In this document: positions 27,046-34,394 of the stretch, piece by piece
Layout: each line of letters starts with the position of its first letter
Position numbering within the stretch: position 1 is the first letter of the stretch
Assembly (NCBI GenBank): GCA_947570265.1
Contig: CANOUR010000003.1
Location: 1-64,000, forward strand
Length of the DNA: 64,000 nucleotides
Direction: 5' to 3'
DNA from: an uncultured Bacteroidales bacterium
GTDB lineage: Bacteria; Bacteroidota; Bacteroidia; Bacteroidales; Muribaculaceae
Translations under genes and position numbers: made by a program
Notes under the pieces: generated by a model
Databases searched by the model: none
What the model was told of the DNA's origin: nothing
What the model saw: the letters and a program-made list of their open reading frames with translations, nothing else

Positions 27046-28716
27046 TCAATAATGGAATGAGCTGCCACCGAGAAATTCTCGCAGCAGACTTGTGGGAGGG
27101 ATGGCCGTAGCCTCGATGGGGGTGAAGTAGCTGAGGAAAGAGCGCAGACGCCAAGCCTCGCCATATTCGGGTGTGTCGCGTGGCACGGTCTTGAGCAGTT
27201 CGACTGCATAGTCTTTCATCACGGCGAGTTCAAACAACAGAGATGAGTTGAACATTGAGTCGGCATTTTCCTGATATGGGAATATCCATCGTTCTTCACC
27301 ACGGCGCACGCTTGGCCATCGGCGTATCGATTCGGCGGCGCTCACGCCACGGTACTTGTGATCGCGTATGATGCGTCGGAGAAGGCGGTTGTCGGTTGTC
27401 GACACCCATGAATGGTCGTCGATGGCAAGGGTGGTCAGAGCCGATACATAGACGCGATATTTCATCGTTTCGTCGACAGCCGACGTCAGTTCGGGGTTGA
27501 GTCCGTGGATGCCTTCGATCAGCAGGATAGAATTATCGTCGAGGCGTATCTTCTCACCGCGGTACTGACGTTTTCCGAGTTCAAAGTTATAGTATGGCAA
27601 CTCTATTTCCTCACCTGCGATCAGGCGGTTGAGATCTTCGTTGAATTTCGGGAGATCGAGGGCGTAGAGTGATTCGAAATCGTAGTCGCCATCCTCGTCG
27701 CGAGGGGTCATGTCGCGGTTGATAAAATAGTTGTCGAGCGATATCATGCGCGGATCGAGCAGGTTGCACATCAACTGCACAGCCAGGCGTTTGGTGAATG
27801 TGGTTTTGCCCGACGATGACGGGCCGGCAACCATCACGACCTTCGCCCCACCCTGCCTGAAGCGTTCGGTGATCTTGTCGGCTATCTGTCCGATATGTTT
27901 GACATGGAGCGCTTCGGCGACATTGATCAGTGTGGCGCTTCGTCCGGCTTCGACAGCAAGATTCAGTTCGCCTACATTGCGAACTCCGATCACTTGATTG
28001 AATGCCAGATAGTCGGTGAATGCTCCGTACATTTTCTCTTGAACTGTCGGTGTGGCTACTGCATCCGGATTGTTCTGATCGCGTGCCATCAGAAGAAATC
28101 CGGCTTTATACGGCACCAGGTCGAATATGTCGAGCATCCCTGTCGAAGGTGCAAGGCAGCCATAATAGCTGTCGCAAAGACCGTCGAGGCTATAATATGG
28201 TGTGTAGAGCGAGTGAGTGGTCGACAGCAGCCTCACTTTGTCGTTGAGTCCTTGGCGGGCAAAAATCTCTTTTACATCCGAAGTCAGGCGCTCGAAGTGT
28301 GTCAGCGGCAGATCGAGTGACACAAGTTCGCGCATGCGTTTACGCAGGGCGTCTATAACCGTTTCGGTTGCTTCAGCGCCGTTGAAAAGGCGGCAATAGT
28401 AGCCTCGGTTCACTGAATGTTCTATGCGCAGGCGTGTGCCGGGACAGCAGTCATTTACTGCCTTGTAGAGCATCATGCAGAGCGAGCGCACGTAAACGCG
28501 CCGTCCGCTCGGCGACGCTACGTCGAGAAACTCCACCTGCTTTGGATGGTACACCGCATAGTCGAGTCCTTCGGTCTTGTTGTTGACGCGTGCGCAGATC
28601 GGCTTGAATCCTTCGATGTCGACAGCACGTCGGTATATTTCACCGAGGGTTTCGCCGCCGGTTATATTGATGTATCGGTCGATGTTCTTGCAATAGATGC
28701 TCAGTAGGTTGTTCAT
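27046..28716 (-). CDS. Nucleoside (uridine) kinase with N-terminal TGS/ThrRS-like domain
   Basis: The 556-residue protein is a fusion known in Bacteroidetes. The N-terminal TGS-like and threonyl-tRNA-synthetase editing-like part (about 1-200) is joined to a phosphoribulokinase/uridine kinase P-loop domain with Walker A GPSSSGKTTFTKRLAVQL (about 295-312), DNYFINRD (about 327-334) and IEGIHGLNPEL (about 390-400). Uridine or cytidine phosphorylation is the family prediction. What the N-terminal domain contributes is not established. It lies between glycosyltransferases and DUF1919 in a minus-strand group, perhaps by chance of packing. Confidence 0.9.
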   Translation of the reverse strand: MNNLLSIYCKNIDRYINITGGETLGEIYRRAVDIEGFKPICARVNNKTEGLDYAVYHPKQVEFLDVASPSGRRVYVRSLCMMLYKAVNDCCPGTRLRIEHSVNRGYYCRLFNGAEATETVIDALRKRMRELVSLDLPLTHFERLTSDVKEIFARQGLNDKVRLLSTTHSLYTPYYSLDGLCDSYYGCLAPSTGMLDIFDLVPYKAGFLLMARDQNNPDAVATPTVQEKMYGAFTDYLAFNQVIGVRNVGELNLAVEAGRSATLINVAEALHVKHIGQIADKITERFRQGGAKVVMVAGPSSSGKTTFTKRLAVQLMCNLLDPRMISLDNYFINRDMTPRDEDGDYDFESLYALDLPKFNEDLNRLIAGEEIELPYYNFELGKRQYRGEKIRLDDNSILLIEGIHGLNPELTSAVDETMKYRVYVSALTTLAIDDHSWVSTTDNRLLRRIIRDHKYRGVSAAESIRRWPSVRRGEERWIFPYQENADSMFNSSLLFELAVMKDYAVELLKTVPRDTPEYGEAWRLRSFLSYFTPIEATAIPPTSLLREFLGGSSFHY

Positions 28717-28724
28717 AATGGGTG

Positions 28725-29684
28725 TCAGAGTTGTCCGGTGTTGCGGAAATATTTATGTAGGGTGAGGAGCGATACTATGTCCTCACGCCGTTTGTCGCGG
28801 AATCGCGCTACATGGTGGTGGGCTTCACCGATGATCTCCCGGGCGAGAGCAGGATGGCTCAGATAGTAATCCATACGCTCCTCGAGATCGCTGAAGTCGG
28901 GACGCACTTCCACGTAGTGGCGTCCCGGTTCGAGTGTGCCTTCCATAAACCATGTCTCCCATTGCGGGCGTGGCATCACGGCGAGAGTGTTGGTGCTCAT
29001 CACCCATTTCAGGTTGCTTGCAACGTCGTTGCCTTCGGGGCATAGTATGAACCGGTGGGTCAGATGGGCGTAAAGTGTCAGTTTGGGTTTTATCCACTGG
29101 TCGGGAACGCGTCCGGGACGGCTTACGTCCCCTACGTCGATACGTGGGTTGCCGAGATAACGCTCCATGATGGCTTTTCGCGATGGGTTTCGCCCCATTC
29201 GTCCGCGATAGATTGCAGTGGCATTTTTTGCTTCCCACGGTGTCGGGTCGTCGAGGAATATGAAATGGCGCACTTTGTCGAGATTGAGCAGCACCGCCAT
29301 TGCGGTGTCGTCCGACGTGGCCGTCGGACGACATTTCATCACTGTGGGAATGCCGTCGAGCGCCGGTGCGTCGCCTGGCGCGAAGTGCCACTGCAGATGT
29401 GGAGGAAAGTAGCGTGTGTATTCGTAAGAGTCGTAGAAATAGACTTTCTGATCACCCGGTCGATGTTGAGCCAATGTCGGTGAGTGGGGTGGGAGAGTGC
29501 TGCCCGGCTCCACGCGGCAGTAATAGTTGACCCGGCTCTTTATTTCATCGAAGTCCTTTCGCCCCGATGCTTCGTCGAGTATGTGTGGAAGCCGCATTCT
29601 GAATAGTAGCCGCGGCTCGAGTTGACGCAATATGTTGCGGGCGTAATAAGGAAATTTTGCGTTTTTTCCAGTGCGGATGTTCAT
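28725..29684 (-). CDS. Glycosyltransferase family 90-like protein
   Basis: The 319-residue protein resembles the LPS-modifying/CAP10 type GT90 family: YRGRMGRNPSRKAIMERY (middle), then LTHRFILCPEGNDVASNLKWVMSTNTL with EGND and the NLKW stretch, and LVYEWETWFM-like PQWETWFMEG. The start was placed at MNIRTG, where ATGA overlaps the stop of the next gene; the long in-frame extension upstream lies over that gene and is Arg/His-rich shadow. Such enzymes add xylose, glucose or similar sugars to surface glycans. The acceptor is unknown. Confidence 0.8.
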   Translation of the reverse strand: MNIRTGKNAKFPYYARNILRQLEPRLLFRMRLPHILDEASGRKDFDEIKSRVNYYCRVEPGSTLPPHSPTLAQHRPGDQKVYFYDSYEYTRYFPPHLQWHFAPGDAPALDGIPTVMKCRPTATSDDTAMAVLLNLDKVRHFIFLDDPTPWEAKNATAIYRGRMGRNPSRKAIMERYLGNPRIDVGDVSRPGRVPDQWIKPKLTLYAHLTHRFILCPEGNDVASNLKWVMSTNTLAVMPRPQWETWFMEGTLEPGRHYVEVRPDFSDLEERMDYYLSHPALAREIIGEAHHHVARFRDKRREDIVSLLTLHKYFRNTGQL

Positions 29685-30556
29685 TTGCGTCGTGAGATTT
29701 TTCTGCGCAGGCGCCATGCTGCGACCTTGAAGAAATAGAGCATCAGGCGCGCTGTGCCGCGGATTTGCTGACGACGAGGGATGCACATGTCGATGCCGAA
29801 TGGTCTGAGGCAGACATCGCGTAGCAGCGGGCGGTAGGATATGCGCGAAGTGATGCGCATGTCGTTGGATATGTTGTTGGCATGCACAACCTCTATCCAC
29901 CCCGGGTCGCCACATATATCTTCTACGGTGTATAGTCGGCGGGCTTCACGATGAGAAAGCGATTCGATGGTGGTGGCGTCGTTGCTGCCGTCGAAAGGTT
30001 CGCACATCGTCAGGAAATGGTTGTGGGGATAGCGCATGCGCACAGCTGTCATCTCGGATGGGTATAGCTGCAGGCCGTTTACGAGCGATATCACCTTTTT
30101 GCAAGGATCGGATGTGAACGATTGCTGTATGCGTGCCATCGCATCTGACGCGAGTGCGTCGTCGTTGTCGAGATTGGTGGTAAGCAGCCATTGCTCGCTT
30201 CCATCGAGCCGTTGCCTGATGGCTTTGTTGATGAATTTCACCTGACGGCCTATTGAGCGTCCGGTGAAGCCAGCCACCTCTTCGGCGGTGAAAAAACATG
30301 GCTCGAGTGACGGACATTGGTTCTGCCATCGCTCGATGCGTCGGCGCACGTCGTCAGGCGTGTCTGCATCGAACATCACGAGCCACCTGAACTTTGCTCC
30401 TTTTTGAGCTGCAACAGATGGCAGACACCACCGCTCGAACAGATCGCATCGGCTGTCGAGCCAATGTCGTGTGCGTGTCGGGGCGTTGGTCTTGTCCTCG
30501 GACCACAGCGCGATATTGAACAGGGTGATCAGATAGTGTGTGTAGGTGTAGTCCAT
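29681..30556 (-). CDS. Glycosyltransferase, putative rhamnosyl transferase type
   Basis: The 291-residue protein fits the putative rhamnosyl transferase family of cell-surface loci: HYLITLFNIALW (7-18), WCLPSVAAQKGAKFRWLVMFDADTPDDVRRRI (about 43-74) and LLTTNLDNDDALASD (about 124-138) with the DND-like acidic cluster expected to bind metal and nucleotide sugar. No membrane span. It overlaps the GT90-like gene by 4 bp, so the two are probably translated together and act on the same glycan. A hairpin lies just upstream (30570-30602). Confidence 0.8.
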   Translation of the reverse strand: MDYTYTHYLITLFNIALWSEDKTNAPTRTRHWLDSRCDLFERWCLPSVAAQKGAKFRWLVMFDADTPDDVRRRIERWQNQCPSLEPCFFTAEEVAGFTGRSIGRQVKFINKAIRQRLDGSEQWLLTTNLDNDDALASDAMARIQQSFTSDPCKKVISLVNGLQLYPSEMTAVRMRYPHNHFLTMCEPFDGSNDATTIESLSHREARRLYTVEDICGDPGWIEVVHANNISNDMRITSRISYRPLLRDVCLRPFGIDMCIPRRQQIRGTARLMLYFFKVAAWRLRRKISRRK

Positions 30557-30569
30557 CTTTTATATATAT

Positions 30570-30602
30570 GTCATGGACGTGCTTTGTAGGCGCGTCCATG
30601 AC
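30570..30602. terminator. Hairpin between the barrel gene and the glycosyltransferase operon
   Basis: GTCATGGACGTGC (30570-30582) and GCGCGTCCATGAC (30590-30602) form a 13 bp stem with one wobble and a 7 nt loop. It begins 19 bp after the stop of the outer-membrane barrel gene (minus strand). There is no strong T-run, so it may be a weak terminator or an mRNA-stabilising 3' end. Confidence 0.6.
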
Positions 30603-30620
30603 GTAGGGAGTTGCGGTGTA

Positions 30621-31217
30621 TCAGAATTTGTAGGATATGCCGGCAGAGAGTATGTTGTAGCTGCCATAGCTGTTTTTCCATGACGCGCTCACCAGACCAA
30701 ATTGTGCGTTTACGGCGAGGTTGTCTGACAGCCAGTAGCGTCCGCCAATGTTGAACGCCATAGCGAACGATGCTTCAGTCCATGAGTCGCTGTAGCCGCC
30801 CGACATCTTTCCGTTGAGCAGTCCGAAGCCGAGACCAAGCGTGGCAAATCCGTCGATGCGGTCAGTGAAGCCGTGGTGAATCGAAGCCGTGGGCATGAAT
30901 GTGATGTCGTCGCTTGTGTTGGTGAACTTGGTGCTTGTTCCTGTCCACACTTCGCTCACCGTGTGGCTCGATGTATGCACACCGTTGTTGATTTGGAAAC
31001 CTATTGTGGCAGTCCAGTCTGAGTTGAGCATTGAAAAATTGGCTATGCCATATTCTACGGCCAGACGTTGTGTGAACGCGGCAACTGAGTTTCCGCCATC
31101 CATAGCTCCAACGCCGATGCCGATATCGCCGATGAGGTCACCTTTAGCCGGGGTTGATGCATAGGCTGATGATGTTAGCGCGAGAGCCGCGAGTGTGGCA
31201 AGTGCAATCTTTTTCAT
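30621..31217 (-). CDS. Outer-membrane beta-barrel protein
   Basis: The 198-residue protein has a signal peptide (1-20, ending SAYA). Alternating hydrophobic strands and the final residues ILSAGISYKF end in phenylalanine, the usual signal for barrel insertion by BAM. Length and glycine-rich strands (IGDIGIGVGAMDGG; TLGLGFGLLNGKM) suggest an eight-stranded barrel of the OmpX/OmpW-like size class. Function is unknown. It has its own promoter and is followed by a hairpin, so it is probably a single-gene transcript. Confidence 0.85.
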   Translation of the reverse strand: MKKIALATLAALALTSSAYASTPAKGDLIGDIGIGVGAMDGGNSVAAFTQRLAVEYGIANFSMLNSDWTATIGFQINNGVHTSSHTVSEVWTGTSTKFTNTSDDITFMPTASIHHGFTDRIDGFATLGLGFGLLNGKMSGGYSDSWTEASFAMAFNIGGRYWLSDNLAVNAQFGLVSASWKNSYGSYNILSAGISYKF

Positions 31218-31246
31218 GATGCTTTGAATTTTAGTTGGTGATTTTG

Positions 31247-31254
31247 CAAAGATA
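31247..31254 (-). promoter_or_regulatory. Putative -7 element for the outer-membrane barrel gene
   Basis: The minus strand reads TATCTTTG (CAAAGATA on +), 29 bp before the ATG at 31217. The rest of the 284 bp gap to ybeY holds only AT-rich sequence and the ybeY promoter; nothing else was recognised. Confidence 0.6.
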
Positions 31255-31488
31255 AATAAAATTTCCGTCTCGGCTGAGATTGTAATTTATCGGTAACAAT
31301 TTTTTGAGTCCGCGAGACTGCGTTATTCCTGTACGGATTATAGCGTCGATGCGTTTGTTAAAATCTCACGCAGTCATTATTGTGTATAAGTGGCAGATAT
31401 ATAGCGATATAAATGTAAATTTGGTACTTGGAAGTTAAGGCCGGAAAAATCGTCGCTGGCTAATATCCGGTGAATTGCGAAAATTTTG

Positions 31489-31496
31489 TAATTTTG
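31489..31496 (+). promoter_or_regulatory. Putative -7 element of ybeY, almost touching the start codon
   Basis: TAATTTTG ends 5 bp before the ATG at 31502. Transcription would begin at or next to the start codon, giving a leaderless mRNA. It also shows that the in-frame start at 31475 (ATG of a longer form) is not used from this promoter. Confidence 0.5.
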
Positions 31497-31501
31497 CGTG
31501 T

Positions 31502-31948
31502 ATGTCTCAGTTTCAATGGCTAACCAGAGGAAAAGTAGATTTTCCTGAAATAGATTGCGATATTGTAGAGCGGTGGTTGTGTGCGGTGGCTGCTGCGCAC
31601 AATCGCGTGGTCGGGCCGATGACTTATATCTTTTGTGACGACAATGAGATCATCGATGTAAACCGCCTGTATCTGCAGCACGACTATTACACCGACATTA
31701 TCACTTTCGATGATACGCTCGGACGTCGAGTGAGTGGCGATATGTTTATTTCACTTGATACGGTCAGGTCAAATGCTGAAACAGTGTCCCATCGGCCGTA
31801 CCACGAGGAACTTCATCGGGTGATCGTGCATGGATTGCTGCACCTTTGTGGAATTAACGATAAAGGAGAGGGAGAGCGTGAAGTGATGGAACGCCATGAG
31901 GATGAAGCTCTTTCCCTTTTAAAGAAAATGCAGTTCGATGAAAACTGA
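31502..31948 (+). CDS. ybeY: Endoribonuclease YbeY (16S rRNA maturation)
   Basis: The 148-residue metalloprotein works in rRNA 3' end maturation and ribosome quality control. It shows YIFCDDNEIIDVNRLYLQHDYYTDIITFD (42-70) and the metal site HGLLHLCGINDKGEGE (110-125). As in other Bacteroidetes the third ligand position differs from the HxxxHxxGxxH of most YbeY (an aspartate or lysine region replaces the last histidine). The start MSQFQW was chosen because the -7 promoter element lies directly upstream. It overlaps mnmG by 11 bp. Confidence 0.93.
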   Translation: MSQFQWLTRGKVDFPEIDCDIVERWLCAVAAAHNRVVGPMTYIFCDDNEIIDVNRLYLQHDYYTDIITFDDTLGRRVSGDMFISLDTVRSNAETVSHRPYHEELHRVIVHGLLHLCGINDKGEGEREVMERHEDEALSLLKKMQFDEN

Positions 31949-33818
31949 TTACGATGTAATAGTTGTCGGCGCCGGTCATGCCGGATGCGAGGCTGCGCAT
32001 GCCGCCGCACGTCTCGGTGTTGATGTGCTACTTGTTACCATCGACATGAACAAGATAGCTCAGATGAGCTGTAACCCTGCTATAGGCGGCATAGCCAAAG
32101 GGCAGATTGTGCGTGAGATCGATGCGTTGGGCGGAATGACGGGAATAGTAACGGATCGCACCTCGATACAATTCCGTATGCTCAACAGGTCGAAGGGTCC
32201 TGCCGTGTGGAGTCCGCGTGCGCAGAGCGATCGCATGAAGTTCAGCCAGTTGTGGCGTGATATTCTTGAGAATACTCATGGACTTGATATCTGGCAGGAT
32301 GATGTCACGGGTCTTTTGATAACGGACGGGCGCGTGGAGGGTGTTCGCACTCGTATGGGTGTCGATTTCCGTGCCGATACGGTGGTTGTCACTGCCGGCA
32401 CTTTTCTCAATGGCTTGATGCATGTTGGCAGAGTACAGATACCGGGAGGGCGCATTGCCGAGCCGGCATCGTATGGAATTGCTGCGCAGCTTGCCGAGGC
32501 GGGTGTAAGGGTAGACCGGATGAAAACCGGAACACCTGTGCGTATCGACGGGCGATCTGTAGATTGGTCGAAGGCGAAGTTGCAGCAGCCTGAGGCTGAT
32601 TTCCATCATTTTTCGTTCTTGCCTGATGTCAGAACCGATCTGCGGCAGCGAGATTGCTACATGGTGTATACCAACGAGCGAACGCATGACATATTGCGCG
32701 AAGGATTGCCGGATTCGCCTCTTTACAATGGTCAGATACAAAGTATAGGCCCGAGGTATTGTCCGAGCATCGAAACAAAGATCGTGACTTTCGCTGATAA
32801 GACTGAACATCAGCTTTTTCTCGAGCCGGAGGGAGAGACAACCAATGAATACTATCTCAATGGTTTTTCATCATCACTGCCTGTCGACATACAGCTGAAA
32901 GCGCTTGAGACGGTGCAGGGGCTTGAGAATGTGCGCGTCTATCGCCCCGGATATGCCATAGAGTATGACTTTTTTGATCCTACGCAGCTTCACCATACAC
33001 TTGAAAGCAAGGTTATAAAGGGTCTGTATCTCGCCGGGCAGGTAAATGGAACTACCGGATATGAAGAGGCAGCGGGGCAGGGACTTGTTGCTGGGGTCAA
33101 TGCTGCGCGCTCTGTCAAAGGCGAGCCACCTTTCACGCTCGGCAGAAATCAGGCTTATATCGGAGTGCTGATAGATGACCTTGTCACAAAGGGGGTCGAT
33201 GAGCCTTATCGAATGTTTACATCCCGTGCCGAATACAGGATTTTACTGCGTCAGGATAATGCCGATGAACGTCTTACGCCGTTAGGGCATGAGATAGGTC
33301 TGGCTACAGATGACCGCTTGAGGCTGATGCATGAGAAGTATGATGTTATCGCCCGGTTTGTCGATTTTGCCGAGCATTGTGCCGTGCAGCCACAAAGTAT
33401 CAATCCTCTGCTCGATGAGGTTGGGTCGTCGCCTTTGCGTCAGTCGGTGAAACTCTACGACCTGATCACGCGCCCGCAGCTCAGTATAAACAGTCTGTCG
33501 GCTGTTTTAGACGAATTGTCGCGCTGGATAGGCAGTAATATTCCTGCCGATCGCAGAGATGAGATTGTTGAGGCTGCCGAAATTCGCATCAAATACAAGG
33601 GCTATATTGATAGAGAGCGCCAGTTGGCCGATAAGATGTCGCGCCTTGAGGATGTGCCCTTGCGGGGTCGGATAGACTATTCGTCTGTAAAAGCGCTGTC
33701 GACTGAGGCACGGCAGAAGTTGCAGCGTATCGATCCGGCAACAATCGGACAGGCATCTCGTATTCCGGGCGTATCGCCTGCTGATGTGAGCATACTCTTG
33801 TTGTTGACAGGGAGATAA
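31938..33818 (+). CDS. mnmG: tRNA uridine-5-carboxymethylaminomethyl modification enzyme
   Basis: MnmG (GidA) is the FAD and NADH-using partner of MnmE that installs cmnm5 on wobble uridine 34 of several tRNAs. The 626-residue protein has the FAD-binding VVGAGHAGCEAAHAAARLG (8-26), CNPAIGGIAKGQIVREIDALGG (about 47-68), TGTFLNGL-like TAGTFLNGLMHVG (about 152-164), GYEEAAGQGLVAG (about 376-388) and a helical C-terminus. Length is standard. gidA lies near the replication origin in many bacteria, and the same holds here. A parS palindrome lies 9 bp past its stop. Confidence 0.98.
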   Translation: MKTDYDVIVVGAGHAGCEAAHAAARLGVDVLLVTIDMNKIAQMSCNPAIGGIAKGQIVREIDALGGMTGIVTDRTSIQFRMLNRSKGPAVWSPRAQSDRMKFSQLWRDILENTHGLDIWQDDVTGLLITDGRVEGVRTRMGVDFRADTVVVTAGTFLNGLMHVGRVQIPGGRIAEPASYGIAAQLAEAGVRVDRMKTGTPVRIDGRSVDWSKAKLQQPEADFHHFSFLPDVRTDLRQRDCYMVYTNERTHDILREGLPDSPLYNGQIQSIGPRYCPSIETKIVTFADKTEHQLFLEPEGETTNEYYLNGFSSSLPVDIQLKALETVQGLENVRVYRPGYAIEYDFFDPTQLHHTLESKVIKGLYLAGQVNGTTGYEEAAGQGLVAGVNAARSVKGEPPFTLGRNQAYIGVLIDDLVTKGVDEPYRMFTSRAEYRILLRQDNADERLTPLGHEIGLATDDRLRLMHEKYDVIARFVDFAEHCAVQPQSINPLLDEVGSSPLRQSVKLYDLITRPQLSINSLSAVLDELSRWIGSNIPADRRDEIVEAAEIRIKYKGYIDRERQLADKMSRLEDVPLRGRIDYSSVKALSTEARQKLQRIDPATIGQASRIPGVSPADVSILLLLTGR

Positions 33819-33826
33819 TAGACAAA

Positions 33827-33842
33827 TGTTCCACGTGGAACA
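33827..33842. other. parS centromere-like site (ParB binding palindrome)
   Basis: TGTTCCACGTGGAACA is a perfect 16 bp palindrome in the short gap between mnmG and apt. It equals the parS variant known from Pseudomonas and differs from the common TGTTTCACGTGAAACA at two symmetric positions. ParB loads here and spreads to guide origin segregation. It is the only full copy in the window and lies about 29 kb from the candidate oriC. Confidence 0.85.
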
Positions 33843-33874
33843 CAATCTTAAGCTAACATTTAACTTTAAATATC

Positions 33875-34393
33875 ATGGAATATATCAAGTCTAAAATTCG
33901 CGATGTGCAGGATTTTCCTTCAAAGGGAGTGCTCTTCCGCGATCTCACCACAGCATTCAAAGATCCGAGGGCTTTGCATATAATCGGTTGGGATTTGTCA
34001 GAACTCTACCGTGGCAAAGGTGTTACTAAAGTGGTAGGAATTGAAAGCCGTGGATTTATCGGTGGCTCGATTCTTGCTTTTGAGCTTGGCGCCGGTTTCG
34101 TGCCTGTGCGCAAACCCGGTAAATTGCCTGCTGATACGATCAAAGCATCGTATGCCAAAGAATATGGAACGGATACTATCGAGATCCATCGCGATGCAAT
34201 TGGTCCGGATGATGTAGTGGTGATCCACGATGATGTGCTTGCGACAGGCGGAACAATGGCTGCTGCGTATGAGCTTGTGAAAGGAATGAACCCTAAAAAA
34301 ATATATATCAATTTTATTGTAGAGCTATCGGATCTCGGTGGACGCGCCAACTTGCCCGCTGATGCCGAGGTGACATCGCTAATCACCTATTGA
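33875..34393 (+). CDS. apt: Adenine phosphoribosyltransferase
   Basis: Apt salvages adenine to AMP using PRPP. The 172-residue protein has FPSKGVLFRDLT (14-25), GIESRGFIGG (55-64), FVPVRKPGKLP (75-85) and the PRPP loop VVIHDDVLATGGT (115-127). Length is typical. The stop is separated from the TTG start of uvrC by a single base, so the two genes are probably translated in succession. Confidence 0.97.
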   Translation: MEYIKSKIRDVQDFPSKGVLFRDLTTAFKDPRALHIIGWDLSELYRGKGVTKVVGIESRGFIGGSILAFELGAGFVPVRKPGKLPADTIKASYAKEYGTDTIEIHRDAIGPDDVVVIHDDVLATGGTMAAAYELVKGMNPKKIYINFIVELSDLGGRANLPADAEVTSLITY

Positions 34394-34394
34394 T

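Noticed and set aside
29685..29915. N-terminal extension of the GT90-like protein
   Set aside because: The extension lies over the upstream glycosyltransferase in another frame, is Arg/His/Pro-rich and has no homologous look; the ATGA overlap gives a better start.
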